From the NCBI GenBank assembly GCA_963770245.1, contig CAVYOX010000012.1:469529-533528 (forward strand): 64,000 bases of DNA, read 5' to 3'. Every line of letters begins with the position of its first letter. Within the stretch, counting starts at the first letter, position 1. The translations under genes were made by a program, and so were the position numbers. The notes below the pieces were generated by a model. That model had not been told where the DNA came from and ran no database searches. It saw only the letters and a list, made by a program, of their open reading frames with translations. Origin of the DNA: PALSA-270 sp963770245. Lineage in GTDB: Bacteria > Acidobacteriota > Terriglobia > Terriglobales > Acidobacteriaceae. Shown here piece after piece: positions 25,810 through 34,976 of this stretch.

Positions 25810-26442
25810 ATGATGAGTACCATCCAAACTAAGCTAGGTGAGCCAGTTGTTGATGAGATGGCTCTGGTTCACGCGGCCAAGGGCGGCGATGTTCAAGCCT
25901 TTGAGGAGCTGGTACGGCGCTATGACCGGAATGTCTTTCGCATTGCGCAGCACATTACGCACAACCGCGAAGATGCCGAAGACGTGGTGCAGGACGCCTT
26001 CCTCAAGGCCTACGAGAACCTGAATCAGTTCCAGGGTCAGTCCAAGTTCTATACCTGGCTGGTTCGCATCGCGGTCAATGAGGCGTTGATGAAGCTGCGG
26101 CGCCTCAAGCCAGGGCGCACAGTTTCACTCGACGAAGACGTCAAGACCGAAGAAGACTCGCTGCCGCGGGAAGTTGCGGATTGGAGCCCCAATCCGGAAC
26201 AGCAGTATAGCCAGGCGGAGCTGAAAGATATTCTGACGCGCACCATTCAGGGCTTGCCCATGAGTTTTCGGACGGTGTTTGTGCTACGAGATGTGGAAGG
26301 GCTCTCGACCGAGGAAACCGCCGAGGCGCTTGAACTGAGCGTTCCCGCGGTGAAATCGCGGCTGCTGCGAGCCCGGCTGCAGTTGCGCGAGCGCTTGAAC
26401 CGTTACTTCCAGAAACGCGAGAGCGGAGATGGCAAACCGTGA
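25810..26442 (+). CDS. ECF-family RNA polymerase sigma factor
   Basis: 210 residues. Region 2 contains ELVRRYDRNVFRIAQHITH and DAEDVVQDAFLKAYENLNQF with FYTWLVRIAVNEALMKLRR. Region 4 contains LPMSFRTVFVLRDVEGLSTE and the helix-turn-helix VPAVKSRLLRARLQLRERL. There is no region 1.1 or 3, so this is a group IV (RpoE-like) sigma. It overlaps the next gene, a zinc anti-sigma-like protein, by four bases (GTGA), the usual arrangement for a sigma and its inhibitor. ATG 25810 and 25813 are equally possible starts. Confidence 0.94.
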   Translation: MMSTIQTKLGEPVVDEMALVHAAKGGDVQAFEELVRRYDRNVFRIAQHITHNREDAEDVVQDAFLKAYENLNQFQGQSKFYTWLVRIAVNEALMKLRRLKPGRTVSLDEDVKTEEDSLPREVADWSPNPEQQYSQAELKDILTRTIQGLPMSFRTVFVLRDVEGLSTEETAEALELSVPAVKSRLLRARLQLRERLNRYFQKRESGDGKP

Positions 26443-26696
26443 AATGCGCTGAATTCCTGCAGGAACTGACGAACTATCTCGACGGCGTGATCGACGAGAG
26501 AACCAAGTCGGAACTAGAAGATCACCTGGCTTGGTGCCACAACTGCTACGTGGTTTGCGACACCACCAAAAAGACCATCGAAATCTATCGCGACTCTCAG
26601 CTCTACGAACTGCCCGACGACCTGCGCAACCGTCTTCGATCCGCCATCGTCAGCAAGTGCCAAGCCCGCAAGAAGGCCGGCCCGGAGCAGGTCTAA
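26439..26696 (+). CDS. Zinc-finger anti-sigma-factor-like protein
   Basis: 85 residues from a GTG that overlaps the sigma gene stop (GTGA). It begins MKCAEFLQELTNYLDGVIDE and contains HLAWCHNCYVVCD, the H-x3-C-x2-C zinc-binding core of ZAS-type anti-sigma factors. There is no membrane helix, so it would be a soluble inhibitor of the sigma factor encoded just upstream, probably releasing it on redox or metal stress (inference). The short tail (QARKKAGPEQV) is basic. Translational coupling should keep the two proteins near a fixed ratio. Confidence 0.88.
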   Translation: MKCAEFLQELTNYLDGVIDERTKSELEDHLAWCHNCYVVCDTTKKTIEIYRDSQLYELPDDLRNRLRSAIVSKCQARKKAGPEQV

Positions 26697-26882
26697 CCCA
26701 TTCTGCTTCCTCCTAACACAATTATTCCACAGGGCTTCGAGCTTTTCCTCGAGTTTCCCCCTTGCCTCCGCCATCTTTCAGCGAAACCTTTTCCCGCAAA
26801 TTCGAATCTAAACGGATGAGTGCGGCACGTCCCAGCCTTTGTGGGGCCAAGCGGAAGCTGCCGTCAAAGAAGAGGGCCCAAG

Positions 26883-27116
26883 ATGATGGCGACATTATTC
26901 GATACGATTTTTGGCTGTGGCCACAATCATTGCAGCTTTCCGATCACCGTGCGTTCTCGCTCCCGTAGTCAGGCCGCCAATCTGACCGGCACCTACGTGG
27001 TATGCCTGGATTGCGGAAAGGAAATGCCTTACGACTGGGAGGAAATGAAAGTGATCAGTTCCCCGGCGGCCAAGCGCGATCACTTGCGAGCCCTGGCCGC
27101 GAAACAGGCTGCCTAA
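26883..27116 (+). CDS. Small zinc-ribbon-like protein, unknown function
   Basis: 77 residues from ATG 26883 (MMATLFDTIFGCGHNHCSFP); an upstream start at 26820 adds 21 residues of unlikely leader. CGHNHC near the N-terminus and CLDC at about residues 47-50 (GTYVVCLDCGKEMPYDWEEM) form a probable zinc ribbon. The C-terminus is helical and basic. It is followed immediately by a strong terminator. A related style of small protein is common in this phylum, but no function is known to me. Confidence 0.72.
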   Translation: MMATLFDTIFGCGHNHCSFPITVRSRSRSQAANLTGTYVVCLDCGKEMPYDWEEMKVISSPAAKRDHLRALAAKQAA

Positions 27117-27140
27117 GCGACGATTCTCGCAAAAGCACTC

Positions 27141-27177
27141 AAAGGCCGCAACCCGCGTGGGTTGCGGCCTTTGTTTT
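27141..27177 (+). terminator. Strong rho-independent terminator
   Basis: A perfect 14-bp inverted repeat, AAAGGCCGCAACCC (27141-27154) and GGGTTGCGGCCTTT (27159-27172), closes a four-base loop and is followed by TTTGTTTTG. It lies 24 bp after the stop of the zinc-ribbon gene and separates the sigma-factor cluster from the convergent M48 gene. Confidence 0.92.
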
Positions 27178-27241
27178 GTGCACCCATAAAACCGGCGGCC
27201 AGAGCCGTCGGAAAATAGAAGTTATCGGAGAGGTTCGCTCC

Positions 27242-28405
27242 TCAGTTGCTGCTGTCGTTCCTGCGCTTCAGGGTTGGACGGTCGTCGTCACTTGTGCCGC
27301 TGCCGGTGTCGGTGCCAGTTTTATCGGTCGAGGCGGTCCGCCGCAGGCTGGGCTTCTTGCCATCCTTCTGGTCGATCAGCTTGTGCCGGTTTTCGAGCGA
27401 GGCCAAGCGGGACTTGACCTCGTCAAATTCCGAGGTTGAGACCAAGTACTCGCCGCGCGCCGGCAAGATGCTGGCAATCTCCTGCTGCGATTTCTCAATG
27501 CGGTCCGGGGTCTGCGGATGAGTGTCGAAGGCTTTGGCCAGGGTCCCGGGCTTTTTCTTCTCCATGGCCTGCACCTTCTCAAAGAACGCGATGAAAGCTT
27601 GCGGGTCATAACCGGCCTTGTACATATATTGCAGCCCGAGGTAGTCGGCCTGCGCCTCAAACCCGCGGGAGAACTTGAGGAAAGTCAGCGGCAAGGCCAA
27701 TCCTGCGGCCTCGTATCCCGCATACCCTACGGCTCCGCCCACGAAAATCAAAGGAATGGAAGCCAGATTCATGATGTTCCCGCGCGTGTTTTCGCGCGCT
27801 GCGTGGCAGGCGGCGACGTGCGCGATCTCATGCGCCATCACACCCGCCAGTTCCGCTTCTTCATCGGCCGCCAGGATCAAGCCCGAATTCACGTAAAAGA
27901 ACCCGCCCGGTAAAGCGAAGGCGTTCACCTGATCGGAGTCAATCACCTTGATGGTAAAGGGAACCTGAGCATCGGAGTTACGCACCAGGTTCTGGCCCAG
28001 CCGGTTCACATACTCGGTGACCACGGAATCGGTCACGAGCTTCGATTGCCCCTCGACCTGCATGGCGTAGGACTTGCCCATGGCAATCTGCTTCTCGATG
28101 CTGTACCAGTTCCCCATGCCACGATTGCAGCCCACGTTGCGGTTGCCGATGGCATTCACGTCGTCGATGCCACCGTCATGCTTGACCTTATCGGGATCCG
28201 CGCCCTGAACCACCGGCGGCTGGCTGGCTGTCGATTCGTCGGCGGCTGCGGTCTTCGAACTGTCCGGAGGGGCGGTTTGGGCAGGTCCGGCGGACCCGGT
28301 CTTGGCCCCCGGATCGGAGCCGCCCTGAGCTTGCGCCAATAGCGATGGCGACGTAAATGCCAAGGCCGACAATGCAGCAGTCAGTGCCAAGAGTCGCAAC
28401 TTCAT
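27242..28405 (-). CDS. M48-family zinc metalloprotease (BepA/YfgC-like), secreted
   Basis: 387 residues. The signal peptide (LLALTAALSALAFTSPSLLA) is followed by a Ser/Thr/Ala linker. The catalytic domain has the zinc motif HEIAH in GVMAHEIAHVAACHAARE, with the third ligand region FEAQADYLGLQYMYKAGYDP. Late in the chain come DTHPQTPDRIEKSQQEI and an Arg/Lys-rich tail. The M48 secreted enzymes of this type degrade or chaperone outer-membrane proteins in the periplasm. The start MKLRLLALT at 28405 is well placed. No TPR repeats as in E. coli BepA are seen. Confidence 0.9.
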   Translation of the reverse strand: MKLRLLALTAALSALAFTSPSLLAQAQGGSDPGAKTGSAGPAQTAPPDSSKTAAADESTASQPPVVQGADPDKVKHDGGIDDVNAIGNRNVGCNRGMGNWYSIEKQIAMGKSYAMQVEGQSKLVTDSVVTEYVNRLGQNLVRNSDAQVPFTIKVIDSDQVNAFALPGGFFYVNSGLILAADEEAELAGVMAHEIAHVAACHAARENTRGNIMNLASIPLIFVGGAVGYAGYEAAGLALPLTFLKFSRGFEAQADYLGLQYMYKAGYDPQAFIAFFEKVQAMEKKKPGTLAKAFDTHPQTPDRIEKSQQEIASILPARGEYLVSTSEFDEVKSRLASLENRHKLIDQKDGKKPSLRRTASTDKTGTDTGSGTSDDDRPTLKRRNDSSN

Positions 28406-28708
28406 AACTCACTCCCTTTTCTGCCCCACGCGAGTTTCTCCGGCCATTATACGCCCGCAGGGACACACCCCTCGATAAGAGTTTGGACGCCGATTGGGCC
28501 CGTAAGGTTATCCGAGCTTTAGGATGTGGCTCGAATAGTTATCGTGATCGGCCTGGTTTCAGGCTGGTTTGGAGGGAGCGCAAAAGCCAGACCAGACGCG
28601 GATCAGGCGAACTCGCCGGGCTCGCCATGGAGCTGCCCGGTCCGGCTGGCCCCCCCGAGACCTAGAACCAGGGTATCCCCCGTGCTCGCCAAATCTTGCC
28701 CTCTGGGG
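28406..28708. other. Intergenic region without a supported gene
   Basis: 303 bp between two minus-strand genes. It carries the promoter region of the M48 gene at its left end and the 3' flank of the inositol-phosphate synthase gene at its right end. No frame with credible protein features and no clear terminator is seen. Confidence 0.45.
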
Positions 28709-30070
28709 TCAGTCGTAATACTCCAAGCCGAGGTGGGTGATGAGCCCTTCCCCGCGCAGGTGACGCAGGGTGTTTTTCAGCTTCATCGACTGGATGAACA
28801 AATCATGCTCGGGATAGAGCCCGGGTGCGGTCATGGGAGACTTGAAGTAGAAGCTCAGCCACTCCTGAATGCCCAGCCCTTTCAGTTCCGTGCTGCGTTT
28901 GGCCAGGTCCAAAAACAGCACCAGGTCGAGCACCAGGGGGGCGGCCAGGATCGAGTCGCGACAAAGAAAGTCGACCTTGATCTGCATCGGGTACCCCAGC
29001 CACCCGAAGATGTCGATATTGTCCCATCCTTCTTTGTTGTCACCGCGAGGAGGGTAATAGTTAATGCGCACTTTATGGGTGAAGTGGCCGTAAAGTTCAG
29101 GATACAGCTCGGGTTGGAGGATATGCTCAAGCACCGAGAGTTTGGACTCTTCTTTGGTCTTGAACGACCCCGGGTCCTCCAAGACCTCGCCATCGCGGTT
29201 GCCCAGAATGTTGGTGGAGAACCAGCCATTGAGACCGATCATCCGGGCCTTGAACCCGGGTGCGAGGATGGTCTTGATCAGGGTCTGACCGGTCTTGAAG
29301 TCTTTGCCGCAGATGGGAGCCTCGTTCTGCTTGGACAACTCCTGCATGACCGGAAGGTCCACGGTGAGATTGGGCGCGCCGTTGGCGAACGGCACTCCCT
29401 CCATCAGCGAGGCGTAGGCGTAGATCATCGAGGGAGCGACGGCCTCATCGTTTGCCAGCATGGCCTTCTCAAAGGCTTTCACGGACTGATGGGCGGCGGT
29501 CGGTTGCAGAAAGACCTCGGTTGAACCGCACCAAATCGTAATGAGTCGGGTGGCCCCGGAACTCTTGCGGAACTCGCGGATATCGGCACGCACTTGTTCG
29601 GCCAGGTCGAGCTTGTTTTTGCCCTTCTTTACGTTCGTTCCCTCCAGGCGCTTGACGTAGTTCTGATCGAAGACGGCTTTGCGCGGCTTCACCGTGCTGA
29701 GGAACGGCTTGATCTGATCGAGCAGAGAGCGATCGAGCACGCCGGCTTTCGACGCCGCGGTGTACATGTCATCCTCGAACAGATCCCAGCCCGTAAAGAC
29801 CAGGTCATTCAAACTGGCAAGGGGAACGAACTCTTTGATCTTCGGGGAGCGGCCGTCGGTGCGCTTGCCTAGGCGGACGGTGCCCATTTGGGTGAGGGAG
29901 CCGATCGGCTTCGCCAGACCCTTGCGCACGGCTTCGACTCCGGCCACGAAAGTGGTGGCGACGGCGCCCATGCCGGGAATCATGATGCCTAGTTTGCCTT
30001 TGGGTGCCTGAATTTCGCTTCCGCTTCGCTTGTCGGTTTCCGCTTTGGGGCTCTTGTGCCGGGTCGCCAT
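28709..30070 (-). CDS. ino1: myo-Inositol-1-phosphate synthase
   Basis: 453 residues. A Rossmann start (KLGIMIPGMGAVATTFVAGV) binds NAD. Family signatures include PNLTVDLPVMQELSKQNEAP, CGKDFKTGQTLIKTILAPGF, WFSTNILGNRDGEVL and VRINYYPPRGDNKEGWDNID. It converts glucose-6-phosphate to myo-inositol-1-phosphate, the first step of inositol lipid or inositol-derived solute synthesis. The N-terminal 25 residues are Lys-rich and non-conserved. It stands alone, with no inositol kinase or phosphatase neighbour, so the product's use is not shown here. Confidence 0.94.
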   Translation of the reverse strand: MATRHKSPKAETDKRSGSEIQAPKGKLGIMIPGMGAVATTFVAGVEAVRKGLAKPIGSLTQMGTVRLGKRTDGRSPKIKEFVPLASLNDLVFTGWDLFEDDMYTAASKAGVLDRSLLDQIKPFLSTVKPRKAVFDQNYVKRLEGTNVKKGKNKLDLAEQVRADIREFRKSSGATRLITIWCGSTEVFLQPTAAHQSVKAFEKAMLANDEAVAPSMIYAYASLMEGVPFANGAPNLTVDLPVMQELSKQNEAPICGKDFKTGQTLIKTILAPGFKARMIGLNGWFSTNILGNRDGEVLEDPGSFKTKEESKLSVLEHILQPELYPELYGHFTHKVRINYYPPRGDNKEGWDNIDIFGWLGYPMQIKVDFLCRDSILAAPLVLDLVLFLDLAKRSTELKGLGIQEWLSFYFKSPMTAPGLYPEHDLFIQSMKLKNTLRHLRGEGLITHLGLEYYD

Positions 30071-30317
30071 TGTGGGGGGACTTCCTTGAGAAAATTGTGA
30101 GGCTTGGGCAAACGCGTTATGTTCTCGTACTGAGAGGGGATTTGCAACCTCCCTAGGCCAAACGTGCAGGAGGGGGTTTCAACGGCAGCAGAACGACATC
30201 GGTTGGAGACTCTCGCCGGGCGGCGAAACTGGGTGGGGTGTCGCCCTTCAAGTCCCAACGTGTTTGTCGCTGTACACTATGCCGATTCCGGAAAGAGCCG
30301 GTTCCGCTAGGTCTCTC

Positions 30318-30323
30318 TATAAT
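30318..30323 (+). promoter_or_regulatory. TATAAT -10 candidate before the DUF4440 gene
   Basis: A perfect TATAAT stands about 40 bp before the GTG at 30362. The hexamer 17 bp upstream (GAGCCG) does not match a -35, so support is limited. Confidence 0.35.
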
Positions 30324-30361
30324 CATGATCTCTATCGTTATCCCGATTTCACGGCGGGCAT

Positions 30362-30739
30362 GTGCCGAACGAAGAACAACAGATCCTCCAGCTCTTCGAG
30401 GACGGCGACCGCGCCCTCGTGGCTGCCGACCTCGCCGAACTTGCGCGCATCTTCGCAGATGACTACGTGCAGTACGATGAATCCGGCCGGGTTTTCACCA
30501 AGCAAAACGTCATCGACAATCTGAAGACCGGCTCGATCCGTTACTCTTCGATTGTTTCCACCGGCCGCCAGGTCCGCCTGTTGGGAGAATTCGCCATCGT
30601 CCACGGCTCCGAACAAGATGAACTGGAGCAAGCCGCCAGGCGCTCCTCGGTTCGCTACGTTTACACCGATCTGGTCGCGAAACGCGACGGCCGTTGGCAG
30701 ATCGTGGCTTCACAGCTGGCTAAGCCGGCCCTCGGTTGA
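30362..30739 (+). CDS. DUF4440 / SnoaL-like (NTF2-fold) protein
   Basis: 125 residues from GTG 30362. It is a single alpha+beta cone domain: EEQQILQLFEDGDRALVAAD, then LARIFADDYVQYDESGRVFT, a central strand block, and VYTDLVAKRDGRWQIVASQL at the end, the usual closing strand of DUF4440 proteins. Members bind small ligands or act as isomerase-like enzymes, and none of the catalytic residues known for SnoaL is decisive here. It is an isolated single gene between divergent and convergent neighbours. Confidence 0.82.
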   Translation: MPNEEQQILQLFEDGDRALVAADLAELARIFADDYVQYDESGRVFTKQNVIDNLKTGSIRYSSIVSTGRQVRLLGEFAIVHGSEQDELEQAARRSSVRYVYTDLVAKRDGRWQIVASQLAKPALG

Positions 30740-30826
30740 TCTCGGGGTGGGTCAGCGGGCTCGAGCCAGAGCGTAACCGGAACCGAGGTTGGGGCGGGTT
30801 TCTGGGGCTGAGCGCTGGCCCGGGAA

Positions 30827-31453
30827 CTACGCTGCCGCGCGGATTCGATTCTGCCAATGCGTCCAGATGAAGTAGAGGATGCCGGCGGCCAGGACGACGC
30901 CGATCACAGCATCAAATTGGTGGAAATACTTGCCCAGCCCGCGCCAGTTTTCCCCCAGCTTCATGCCCAAAAAGGCCAGCGCCAGGCACCACGGCCATGA
31001 TCCGAGAAACGTGTAGACATGAAAGCGACCGCGGGGCATGCGCGCGATCCCGGCCGGGAGCGCGATGAAAGTGCGGATGATCGGCAGGATTCGGCCGATC
31101 AAAACCGCCAGGTATCCCCAGCGCGCGAAGAAGCGGTCGGCCCAGTCCAATTCGTGGGCGGAGAGCAGAATCCAGCGCCCATATTTCTCCACCAGTGGCC
31201 GCCCGCCATAGCATCCGATTTCATAGGCCACCAACGACCCCAGATTGCAGCCGATGGCCCCCGCCGTCGCCACCCAGAGCAGCTTCATGGTGCCCGAAAA
31301 AACCAGATAGCCAGCGAAGGGCATGATCAGTTCCGAGGGCAACGGAATGCAGGCGGACTCGACCGCCATCAGGAGAGCGACACCGGTGTAGCCGGTTCGG
31401 CCGACCACTCCTTTGATCAGCACAAATAGCACTGTGAGGATTTTCTCGGTCAT
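30827..31453 (-). CDS. DedA-family membrane protein
   Basis: 208 residues with four to five membrane helices. It carries the DedA-domain signatures: ESACIPLPSELIMPFAGYLV, the re-entrant glycine-rich segment AGAIGCNLGSLVAYEIG, and GRILPIIRTFIALPAGIARM with the conserved Arg in the R-x3-R-like region. DedA proteins of this kind are undecaprenyl-phosphate or phospholipid flippases, and this one probably recycles the wall carrier lipid. Start ATG at 31453. The sequence is complete. Confidence 0.92.
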   Translation of the reverse strand: MTEKILTVLFVLIKGVVGRTGYTGVALLMAVESACIPLPSELIMPFAGYLVFSGTMKLLWVATAGAIGCNLGSLVAYEIGCYGGRPLVEKYGRWILLSAHELDWADRFFARWGYLAVLIGRILPIIRTFIALPAGIARMPRGRFHVYTFLGSWPWCLALAFLGMKLGENWRGLGKYFHQFDAVIGVVLAAGILYFIWTHWQNRIRAAA

Positions 31454-31525
31454 GTTTCAATCCAAGACGGTTCAGTCTAAAAGATGGCTCGGTCAAGCCA
31501 CTTGGCCGGCGAACGTCGAGCGGGG

Positions 31526-31750
31526 CTAGAACGAACCTTCCTGGGTGAAGGTAAATCCAGGCAGCGACATGCCCTCGGGGCTCTTGCCCACTTTCACTCG
31601 CAGAGCGGTGGCATTCGAGGCAGCGTCGTCGGTGGGACGCAGCATGGCGTACTGCGAGAAAACCTCGTTGTAAACCTTGGTGACCAAGTAGTCACGGCCA
31701 TCGTCGTTGTTGCGCCAGATCTGCCCGAGTTGGATCGACTTCACGGCCAC
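31526..31750 (-). CDS. Small hypothetical protein
   Basis: 74 residues from GTG 31750, preceded by GGAAGGTGG on the minus strand. It contains a beta-rich pattern (LGQIWRNNDDGRDYLVTKVY, YAMLRPTDD, ALRVKVGKSPEG) that could be a small SH3-like barrel, but I do not recognise the family. Codon choice and the good ribosome site suggest it is real. It lies upstream of the DedA gene in the same direction and may be cotranscribed with it. Confidence 0.5.
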   Translation of the reverse strand: MAVKSIQLGQIWRNNDDGRDYLVTKVYNEVFSQYAMLRPTDDAASNATALRVKVGKSPEGMSLPGFTFTQEGSF

Positions 31751-31905
31751 GAATGCACCACCTTCCGCCAGCTCTCAGACTACCTAGCGCCTGTGGCTGG
31801 CGTCAATTGCAGTTGGTGATTCTCGGCACCCGGCTCGTCCCAGTCCGGGCGAGGACCAGTTCCCGGATGGCGCCCGGTAGAGTCCGACCAAGTTTGCTAC
31901 CATGA

Positions 31906-32790
31906 ATGGAATCCTCAGCCGGGAGCCACTCGATGGTACGCGGCGTCGTTCCGCGCCAACCCGCGAAGACTGGACGCCAGCCAGGCGTCGCCAGAAAGCC
32001 TGCGCTCCAAGCTGGCAACGCTTCGACTCGGCCTGGACGGGCACAGGCGCCCCTCCGCCCGCGGATTGGGAAGCTCGAGAAAAAGGCGGGGAGAAAAACA
32101 CCCCCCGGGCGTTACCATCCGCTGGCGTCAGAACGAATGGCGGAGATCCTCAAGCGCTTGGACAAGCTCTATCCCGATGTGACCTGCGCCTTGCAACACC
32201 AGAGCGCATGGGAGCTGCTGGTGGCGACCATTCTCTCAGCACAATCGACGGACGCGAATGTGAACCGCGTCACCCCGGAGCTGTTCAGGAAATATCCGAA
32301 TGTGGAAGCCTTTGCGGCGCTCACGCCCGAGCAGTTGCAGCCCGATATCTATTCAACAGGGTTCTTCCGCAACAAGGCGAAGTCGGTAGTGGGAGCGGCG
32401 AAAAGAATTGTGAGTGAATTTGGCGGCCAGGTGCCGGAGGAGATGGACGAGCTGCTCAGCTTGCCCGGCGTGGCCCGCAAGACCGCCAACGTGTTGCTCG
32501 GTACTTGGTTTCGGAAGGCCGAAGGCTTGGTGGTCGATACCCACGTGACCCGCATCGCCCGGCGGCTCGAACTGACCAAAAACACGGATGCGCCCAAGAT
32601 CGAACAGGATCTGATGCAGGTGGTCCCGCGAGAAAAGTGGATCTTGTTTTCTCACCAGATCATTTGGCACGGGCGCAAGTTGTGCGTGGCGCGCCGCCCC
32701 AAGTGCGCCGATTGCGCGCTCGAAAATCTATGCCACGCCGCTGACAAGACCTGGACGACGGTCGAGATACACAAAAACGCCAAACCTTGA
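31906..32790 (+). CDS. nth: Endonuclease III (DNA glycosylase/AP lyase) with extended N-terminus
   Basis: 294 residues, about 80 longer than E. coli Nth. The catalytic domain begins near residue 78 (MAEILKRLDKLYPDV). It has the helix-hairpin-helix LLSLPGVARKTANVLL with the catalytic Lys, VDTHVTRIARRLEL with the catalytic Asp, and a [4Fe-4S] loop C-x6-C-x2-C-x5-C (CVARRPKCADCALENLC). It removes oxidised pyrimidines in base-excision repair. The first 77 residues are a basic, Pro/Arg/Ala-rich tail, probably disordered. Starts at ATG 31906 or 31933 (MVRGVV) are both possible. Confidence 0.93.
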   Translation: MESSAGSHSMVRGVVPRQPAKTGRQPGVARKPALQAGNASTRPGRAQAPLRPRIGKLEKKAGRKTPPGRYHPLASERMAEILKRLDKLYPDVTCALQHQSAWELLVATILSAQSTDANVNRVTPELFRKYPNVEAFAALTPEQLQPDIYSTGFFRNKAKSVVGAAKRIVSEFGGQVPEEMDELLSLPGVARKTANVLLGTWFRKAEGLVVDTHVTRIARRLELTKNTDAPKIEQDLMQVVPREKWILFSHQIIWHGRKLCVARRPKCADCALENLCHAADKTWTTVEIHKNAKP

Positions 32791-32918
32791 AAACCGTGCC
32801 GGCACTCCGCTACGCCCCGTGGGTTTGTTCCATCCGCGGAAGGAAGACGGCTCGCTCGGCGAGTCCGACCCGGCCCGGTTGCCCCTGCTACACTCGTCGG
32901 CGGGCGTTGATCCGATCC

Positions 32919-34904
32919 ATGCGCACTTCCCTCTGGTTTGCTATCGTCGTTGTGATGAGTACCGCTATGAGCACGCAAGCCCCGGCCCAGAAGTTGCCTC
33001 GCGCGCAGGCGATCACCGACCCCAAGCAGATTTCGAGCCCACCGAACGCGCTCGTCGAGAAGAGTCTCACCATCGAAAAGCTGTACATGACGCGGTCGAC
33101 AGGCGGCACTGCCTGGTCGCCGGATGGAAAGACGATCGCTTTCATCTCGAACATCAGCGGACGCAATAATCTATGGCTGGTAGGGGCGGAGGGCGGATGG
33201 CCCACCCAGCTGACCATCAGCGATCAGAGACAAAGCCATCCGGCGTGGTCGCCGGATGGGAAATGGATTGCCTATCAGTCCGATTACGACGGCGATGAGC
33301 TGTGGGATATCTTTCTGGTTTCACCGAAGACCGGCCAAACCCTGAACCTGACGAACACGCGGCAAATTGCGGAGGAACACCCGGTCTGGTCGCCCGACGG
33401 ACGCTATCTGGCTTACACGGTGAAGCCGAAAACCTCTTCCGTTTTCGAGATCGACGTATATGACACGCTGCTGCGCGACGTGAAGCACGTGACGACCAAT
33501 ACGCCCCCAGACCGGATGAACGTCGAGCCCCGGTGGTCGCCCGATGGCCAATGGATCGCCTATACCGAAGAGCAGGCCAAGGGAACGGATTCGAATCTGT
33601 GGGTGGCAGAGATCGCCAGCGGAAAGGCCACGCTACTCACGCCTCACCCCGGCGAACAACTCTATGCGGCAAACGATTTTTCGCCCGATGGCAAGACTCT
33701 CCTCATTACTTCGAATGCCGAAAACGGCTACCCCAACGTCGGCCTGCTCAATTTAGGGTCGAAGAAAATCACCTGGCTCACCCACGATCAGTGGGAGACC
33801 GAGGGCGGCAACTTTTCGCCCGATGGCAGGCATGTTCTCTGGACCGCCAATGTGGATGGCAACACGGACATCGATCTCTACGATCTGACCTCCGGAAAAA
33901 CCACTCCCCTGTCATTGCCGAAAGGCGTGAACACTCCAGGCGGCGCGGAAACGGCCTTCACGCGGGAGGGCTCGCGACTGCTCTACTACCATAACGGAGC
34001 GAACTCCCCGAATGATGTGTGGGTCTATTCTCGGAGCGACGGCAAATCGCATCCGGTCACGCAGTCACTGGTAGCGGGAGTGCGCGGGGAAGACCTCGTC
34101 GAACCAGTTCTCGTGCACTATCCCAGCCGCGATCGAAAGTGGACCATCTCGGCTTTCGTGTACATGCCCTATAACTTGCCGCCGCAGCCGCTGAGTCCTG
34201 CGATCGTCTACGTACACGGCGGCCCCACCTCGCAGACGGTGAATTCCTTCAACCGTTTCATCCAGTACGCGGCCAACCAGGGATACATCGTGATCGCGCC
34301 CAACTATCGCGGCTCGACCGGATACGGCAAAGAATTCCAGCAGGCCAATCTGTTCGACATGGGTGGCGGCGATTTGGAGGACGTGCTGGCGACGGCGGAT
34401 TGGATCACCCAGACCCGGTACGTGGATCCGAAGAAACTCATTCTGATGGGCGCAAGCTACGGCGGCTATCTGACCATGATGGGGGTCACCAAGGCGCCCG
34501 ACCGGTGGGCTGCCGGCGTACCCATTGTGCCTTTTGTAAACTGGTTTACCGAGATCGAGAACGAAGATCCGGTGCTGCAGCAGTCTGACCTCGCGACCAT
34601 GGGAGATCCGGTGAAGAACAAGGCCTTGTTCGAGGATCGCTCGCCCATCTTCTTTGTTGGCCAGATTAAGGCGCCGCTTTTGCTCTTAGCCGGAGGTCAC
34701 GATCCCCGCTGTCCGAAAGAAGAAACCGAGCAAGTGGTGGAGGCGATCAAGAAACGTGGCGGCACCGCCGAATCGAAGATCTACGAGAATGAAGGACACG
34801 GCTTTGCCCGGGTCGAGAATCAGATTGACGCCTACCAGCGGGTGGCCGACTTCCTCAAGGCGCACGTGCCTCCGGCGGACTGCGGGTGTTCGCTGACCGA
34901 GTAG
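32919..34904 (+). CDS. Secreted S9 prolyl-oligopeptidase-family peptidase
   Basis: 661 residues from ATG 32919, chosen because a signal peptide (TSLWFAIVVVMSTAMSTQAPA) follows; the longer frame from 32787 is out of keeping with export. A WD40-like beta-propeller spans about residues 50-370, with repeated WSPDGK- and FSPDGR-type blades (five or six visible). The C-terminal alpha/beta-hydrolase has the nucleophile in GASYGGYLTM, the acid in GGHDPRCPKE and His in NEGHGFARVEN. The enzyme cleaves short peptides in the periplasm. It is likely to be a stand-alone gene. Confidence 0.93.
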   Translation: MRTSLWFAIVVVMSTAMSTQAPAQKLPRAQAITDPKQISSPPNALVEKSLTIEKLYMTRSTGGTAWSPDGKTIAFISNISGRNNLWLVGAEGGWPTQLTISDQRQSHPAWSPDGKWIAYQSDYDGDELWDIFLVSPKTGQTLNLTNTRQIAEEHPVWSPDGRYLAYTVKPKTSSVFEIDVYDTLLRDVKHVTTNTPPDRMNVEPRWSPDGQWIAYTEEQAKGTDSNLWVAEIASGKATLLTPHPGEQLYAANDFSPDGKTLLITSNAENGYPNVGLLNLGSKKITWLTHDQWETEGGNFSPDGRHVLWTANVDGNTDIDLYDLTSGKTTPLSLPKGVNTPGGAETAFTREGSRLLYYHNGANSPNDVWVYSRSDGKSHPVTQSLVAGVRGEDLVEPVLVHYPSRDRKWTISAFVYMPYNLPPQPLSPAIVYVHGGPTSQTVNSFNRFIQYAANQGYIVIAPNYRGSTGYGKEFQQANLFDMGGGDLEDVLATADWITQTRYVDPKKLILMGASYGGYLTMMGVTKAPDRWAAGVPIVPFVNWFTEIENEDPVLQQSDLATMGDPVKNKALFEDRSPIFFVGQIKAPLLLLAGGHDPRCPKEETEQVVEAIKKRGGTAESKIYENEGHGFARVENQIDAYQRVADFLKAHVPPADCGCSLTE

Positions 34905-34976
34905 GACCGCCGCTCGCCTGCCCAGCACATCTCACCGGTCTGCACACGACATCCCGCCAAAATCCGGCAAGCGTCG

